Shown here one piece after another: positions 3,795 to 6,116 of a DNA stretch of 6,116 nt. The stretch is taken from contig DVOR01000160.1 in NCBI GenBank assembly GCA_018713405.1, positions 1 to 6,116 on the forward strand. The letters run 5' to 3'. A model generated the notes under the pieces. The model made no database searches. It was given only the letters and a program-made list of their open reading frames with translations, and was not told the origin of the DNA. The first letter of the stretch is position 1, and every line of letters starts with the position of its first letter. Origin of the DNA: Candidatus Spyradenecus faecavium (GTDB lineage Bacteria; Verrucomicrobiota; Kiritimatiellia; RFP12; DVOR01). A program made the translations under genes and the position numbers.

Positions 3795-5291
3795 ATGCGG
3801 AACGAATACTTGGACCGGTTCATGGCGCAATTCCCCTTTGAGGGCCTGACCTATGACGACGTGACCCTAGTGACGCAGTACGCCGACTTCCTCCCCGACG
3901 ACACCTCCCTCAAGACGCGCCTCACCAGCCGCCAAGAGATGAACATCCCCTTCATGTCCGCCGCCATGGACACGGTGACCGAGGCCCCCATGGCCATCGC
4001 GATGGCCCTCGCCGGCGGCATCGGCTGCATCCATAAGAACCTCGACGAAGCGGAGCAGGCCCACCAGGTCGCCCGCGTGAAGCACTACCTCAACGGCCTC
4101 ATCGAGCGCCCCGTCTGCTTCCACCAGAACGACGAGGTGGCCTACCTCCTCTCCGAGAAGAAGCGCCGCGGCCTCAAGTTCGGCGGCTTCCCCATCCTCG
4201 ACGACCAGGACCGCCTGGTGGGCATGATCTCGGGGAAAGACCTGCGCTACTCCGACCGCGGCAGCGAAAAGCTCTCCGCCGTCATGACCAAGGCCACCGT
4301 CACCGCCGCCCCCGGCACCTCCCTCGAGGAGGCCTACCGCATCATGCGCGAGCACAAGATCGGCAAGCTCCCCCTCGTGGACAAGGACGGCCGCCTGGCC
4401 GGCCTCTACTCCTACACCGACGTCCAGCAGCTCATCGAGAACCAGAACCCCGCCTACAACCGCGACGCCAAGCACCGCCTGCGCGTCTCCGCCTCCGTCT
4501 CCGGCGGCTCCGGCGACTACCAGCGCATGGAGCGCCTCGCCCAGGAGGAGGTCGACGTCGTGGTCGTCGACTCCGCCCACGGCCACACCAAGGGCATCAT
4601 GGACATGGTCCGCTGGATCGCCAAGCACTACCCCGACATCGACATCATCGCCGGCAACATCGCCACCTCCGAGGCCGCCATCGCCCTGCGCGACGCCGGC
4701 GCCCACGCCGTCAAGGTCGGCATCGGCCCCGGCTCCATCTGCACCACCCGCGTGGTCTGCGGCGTCGGCATCCCCCAGCTCACCGCCATCTACAACGCCC
4801 GCAAGGCCCTCGAAGGCTCCATCCCCGTCATCGGCGACGGCGGCATCAAGCTCTCCGGCGACGTCCCCAAGGCCATCACCGCCGGCGCCGACTGCGTCAT
4901 GCTCGGCTCCGTCCTGGCCGGTTGCGAGGAATCCCCCGGCGAAAAGATCCTCAACGGCGGCCGCCAGTACGTCGTCTACCGCGGCATGGGCTCCCTCGCC
5001 GCCCTCAAAAACGGCAAGGGCTCCCGCGCCCGCTACTTCCAGGACAACGAGTCCGACGACGACCTCGTGCCCCAGGGCATCGAAGGCATGGTCCCCTACT
5101 CCGGCCCTGTGCATCGCATCATGACGCAGTTCTGCGGCGGCCTGCGCAGCACCCTCGGCTACTGCGGCTGCCGCACCATCGCCGAGCTCCAGGAGCGCGG
5201 CAAGTTCTACCGCGTCACCGCCAACGGCGTCCGCGAGGCCCACCCCCACGACGTCACCATCACCAAGGAAGCCCCCAACTACCGCTCGTGA
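3795..5291 (+). CDS. guaB: Inosine-5'-monophosphate dehydrogenase
   Basis: 498 residues, a normal length for a bacterial IMP dehydrogenase. The enzyme oxidises IMP to XMP with NAD+ and is the committed step of guanine nucleotide synthesis in the cytoplasm. The start has AAAGGA (3783-3788) six bases upstream. The N-terminus (FEGLTYDDVTLV) is typical. Two CBS domains occupy about residues 101-218, inserted in the catalytic barrel. Key catalytic parts are present: Asp259 in VVVDSAHGHTKG, the active-site loop GPGSICTTR with Cys316 that forms the covalent XMP intermediate, Asp348 in VIGDGGI for IMP phosphate/ribose binding, the flap Arg-Tyr in RARYFQ (residues 411-416), and GIEGMVPYSG (428-437). 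The gene is intact and strongly C/G-ending in third positions, unlike the element to its left. The ABC ATPase starts 19 bases after its stop, so the two may be cotranscribed. Confidence 0.97.
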   Translation: MRNEYLDRFMAQFPFEGLTYDDVTLVTQYADFLPDDTSLKTRLTSRQEMNIPFMSAAMDTVTEAPMAIAMALAGGIGCIHKNLDEAEQAHQVARVKHYLNGLIERPVCFHQNDEVAYLLSEKKRRGLKFGGFPILDDQDRLVGMISGKDLRYSDRGSEKLSAVMTKATVTAAPGTSLEEAYRIMREHKIGKLPLVDKDGRLAGLYSYTDVQQLIENQNPAYNRDAKHRLRVSASVSGGSGDYQRMERLAQEEVDVVVVDSAHGHTKGIMDMVRWIAKHYPDIDIIAGNIATSEAAIALRDAGAHAVKVGIGPGSICTTRVVCGVGIPQLTAIYNARKALEGSIPVIGDGGIKLSGDVPKAITAGADCVMLGSVLAGCEESPGEKILNGGRQYVVYRGMGSLAALKNGKGSRARYFQDNESDDDLVPQGIEGMVPYSGPVHRIMTQFCGGLRSTLGYCGCRTIAELQERGKFYRVTANGVREAHPHDVTITKEAPNYRS

Positions 5292-5298
5292 CCCGGGC

Positions 5299-5304
5299 AA
5301 GGAG
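5299..5304 (+). promoter_or_regulatory. Ribosome binding site of the ABC ATPase
   Basis: AAGGAG six bases before ATG 5311. It fixes this start rather than a later internal one, which means the Ala/Pro-rich extension of about 40 residues is translated. Confidence 0.75.
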
Positions 5305-5310
5305 CGCGCC

Positions 5311-6116
5311 ATGGCCCTGCAACAGACCAACCCCTTCGACGCGAAAGACCCACGCGTCATCACCCTCAAGGCGCCCGTCGCCCCCGCCATCCCGGCGGGC
5401 GGCGCCGCCGCGCAGGGCGCCCCCGAGCCCCTCGTCGAGGTGACGGATCTGTGCACCTGGTTCCCCATCAAAAAGGGCATCTTCGCGCGCACCGCCGGCT
5501 ACGTCAAAGCCGTCAACGGCGTCTCCTTCACCATGAACGCCGGCGAGACCCTCGGCGTGGTCGGCGAGTCCGGCTGCGGCAAGAGCACCCTCAGCCGCAC
5601 CATCCTCCGCCTCGAAAAGCCCCACAGCGGCGCCGTCCGCTTCATGGGGCGCGACGTCTTCAAGCTCAAGGGCAAAGACCTCCTCCAATACCGCCGCGAC
5701 CTCCAGGTCGTCTTCCAAGACCCCCACGCCACCCTCAACCCCCGCCACTCCATCCTCGACATCCTCACCGAGGGCATGCTCGTCCACGGCCTCATCACCC
5801 CCAAAGAGGCCCAGGACGCCGCCGCCGAGCTCCTCCGCGACGTCGGCCTCCAGCCCGACGCGATGTTCCGCTACCCGCACGCCTTCTCCGGCGGCCAGCG
5901 CCAGCGCATCTGCATCGCCCGCGCCATCGCCCTCAAGCCCAAGATGATCATCTGCGACGAGGCCGTCTCCGCGCTTGACCTCTCCATCCGCGCGCAGGTC
6001 CTCAACCTCCTCATGGAGCTCAAGGACAAATACCACCTCGCCTACCTCTTCATCACCCACGACATCGGCGTCGTCGAGCACATCGCCGACAACATCATCG
6101 TCATGTTCAAGGGCGA
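5311..6116 (+). CDS. Oligopeptide/dipeptide ABC transporter ATP-binding protein (OppF/DppF type), 3' end outside window
   Basis: The first 268 codons of an ABC ATPase that powers peptide (or nickel/other oligomer) import from the cytoplasmic side of the membrane. The start at 5311 has AAGGAG (5299-5304) six bases upstream. Walker A GESGCGKS is at 85-92 (Lys91), the Q-loop at Gln136 (VVFQDPHATLNPR), the signature FSGGQRQR at 192-199, Walker B MIICDEAVSALD with Asp216-Glu217, and the H-loop His250 (FITHDIGVV). VFQDPxxxLNPR and the CTWFPIKKGIF start are characteristic of the OppF/DppF subfamily, the second ATPase of peptide transporters. About 40 Ala/Pro-rich residues precede the domain, longer than usual. 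The C-terminal oligopeptide-type extension lies beyond the window. The permease and binding-protein genes are not in view, so the substrate is unknown. Confidence 0.93.
   Translation, partial: MALQQTNPFDAKDPRVITLKAPVAPAIPAGGAAAQGAPEPLVEVTDLCTWFPIKKGIFARTAGYVKAVNGVSFTMNAGETLGVVGESGCGKSTLSRTILRLEKPHSGAVRFMGRDVFKLKGKDLLQYRRDLQVVFQDPHATLNPRHSILDILTEGMLVHGLITPKEAQDAAAELLRDVGLQPDAMFRYPHAFSGGQRQRICIARAIALKPKMIICDEAVSALDLSIRAQVLNLLMELKDKYHLAYLFITHDIGVVEHIADNIIVMFKG

Noticed and set aside
3580..3849. C-terminal part of the frame opened at 3370, running into guaB
   Set aside because: It passes the guaB promoter and start in another frame, has no similarity to the left unit beyond 3579 and shows no coding character.
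3867..5492. A 541-codon open frame on the minus strand across guaB
   Set aside because: It is a shadow of the C-ending codons of guaB: the translation is a low-complexity string of Gly, Ala, Val, Asp and Leu without domains, while the plus strand holds a perfect IMP dehydrogenase.
5260..6081. A 273-codon open frame on the minus strand across the ABC ATPase
   Set aside because: Same codon-bias shadow; the plus strand carries all ABC motifs.
1..6116. CRISPR arrays, tRNA or rRNA genes, purine riboswitch ahead of guaB
   Set aside because: No regularly spaced short repeats, no cloverleaf or conserved T-arm sequence, and a leader of only about 25 bases between the predicted promoter and guaB, too short for a riboswitch.

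Overview
The window is GC-rich bacterial DNA. Its housekeeping genes end most codons in C or G, and three are recognisable: the 3' end of yidC, a complete guaB and the first part of an oppF/dppF-type ABC ATPase. Nothing fixes the species. The overall style would fit a gut member of the Planctomycetes-Verrucomicrobia-Chlamydiae group (Kiritimatiellota/Lentisphaerota), but that is only an impression.

Layout: (1) 1-159, C-terminus of the membrane insertase YidC, followed by a hairpin terminator. (2) 212-880, a decayed fragment of a probable D12-class adenine methyltransferase, then degenerate sequence. (3) 881-2754, a compact one-strand cluster with its own promoter: an S24 (LexA/CI-type) repressor broken by one frameshift, a possible small helix-turn-helix protein, a 25-residue ORF, two small membrane-protein ORFs and the N-terminal domain of a tyrosine recombinase that stops after 44 codons. 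(4) 2763-3579, a second copy of the yidC 3' end, its terminator, the methyltransferase fragment and the sequence after it. (5) 3734-5291, promoter and guaB. (6) 5311-6116, the ABC ATPase, 19 bases behind guaB and running off the window.

The main structural point is the direct repeat. Bases 44-355 recur at 2763-3074 with a constant offset of 2719, and 619-763 recur at 3435-3579 with an offset of 2816. The first block starts inside yidC and carries its last 38 codons, stop and terminator. The simplest reading is that an integrative element used the yidC 3' end as its attachment site and rebuilt the gene end on entry. Because both yidC 3' ends are followed by the same methyltransferase fragment, two related elements probably entered the same site one after the other, and the right-hand one has been reduced to its left end.

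The element now looks crippled: the repressor is frameshifted, the integrase is cut short and both methyltransferase copies are headless. What remains resembles the control module of a small phage-like or satellite element (promoter, repressor, second DNA-binding protein, small membrane proteins, integrase). A run of nine G sits in one membrane-protein gene, where a one-base change would fuse it to the next gene. guaB and the transporter ATPase lie outside the element and look intact.
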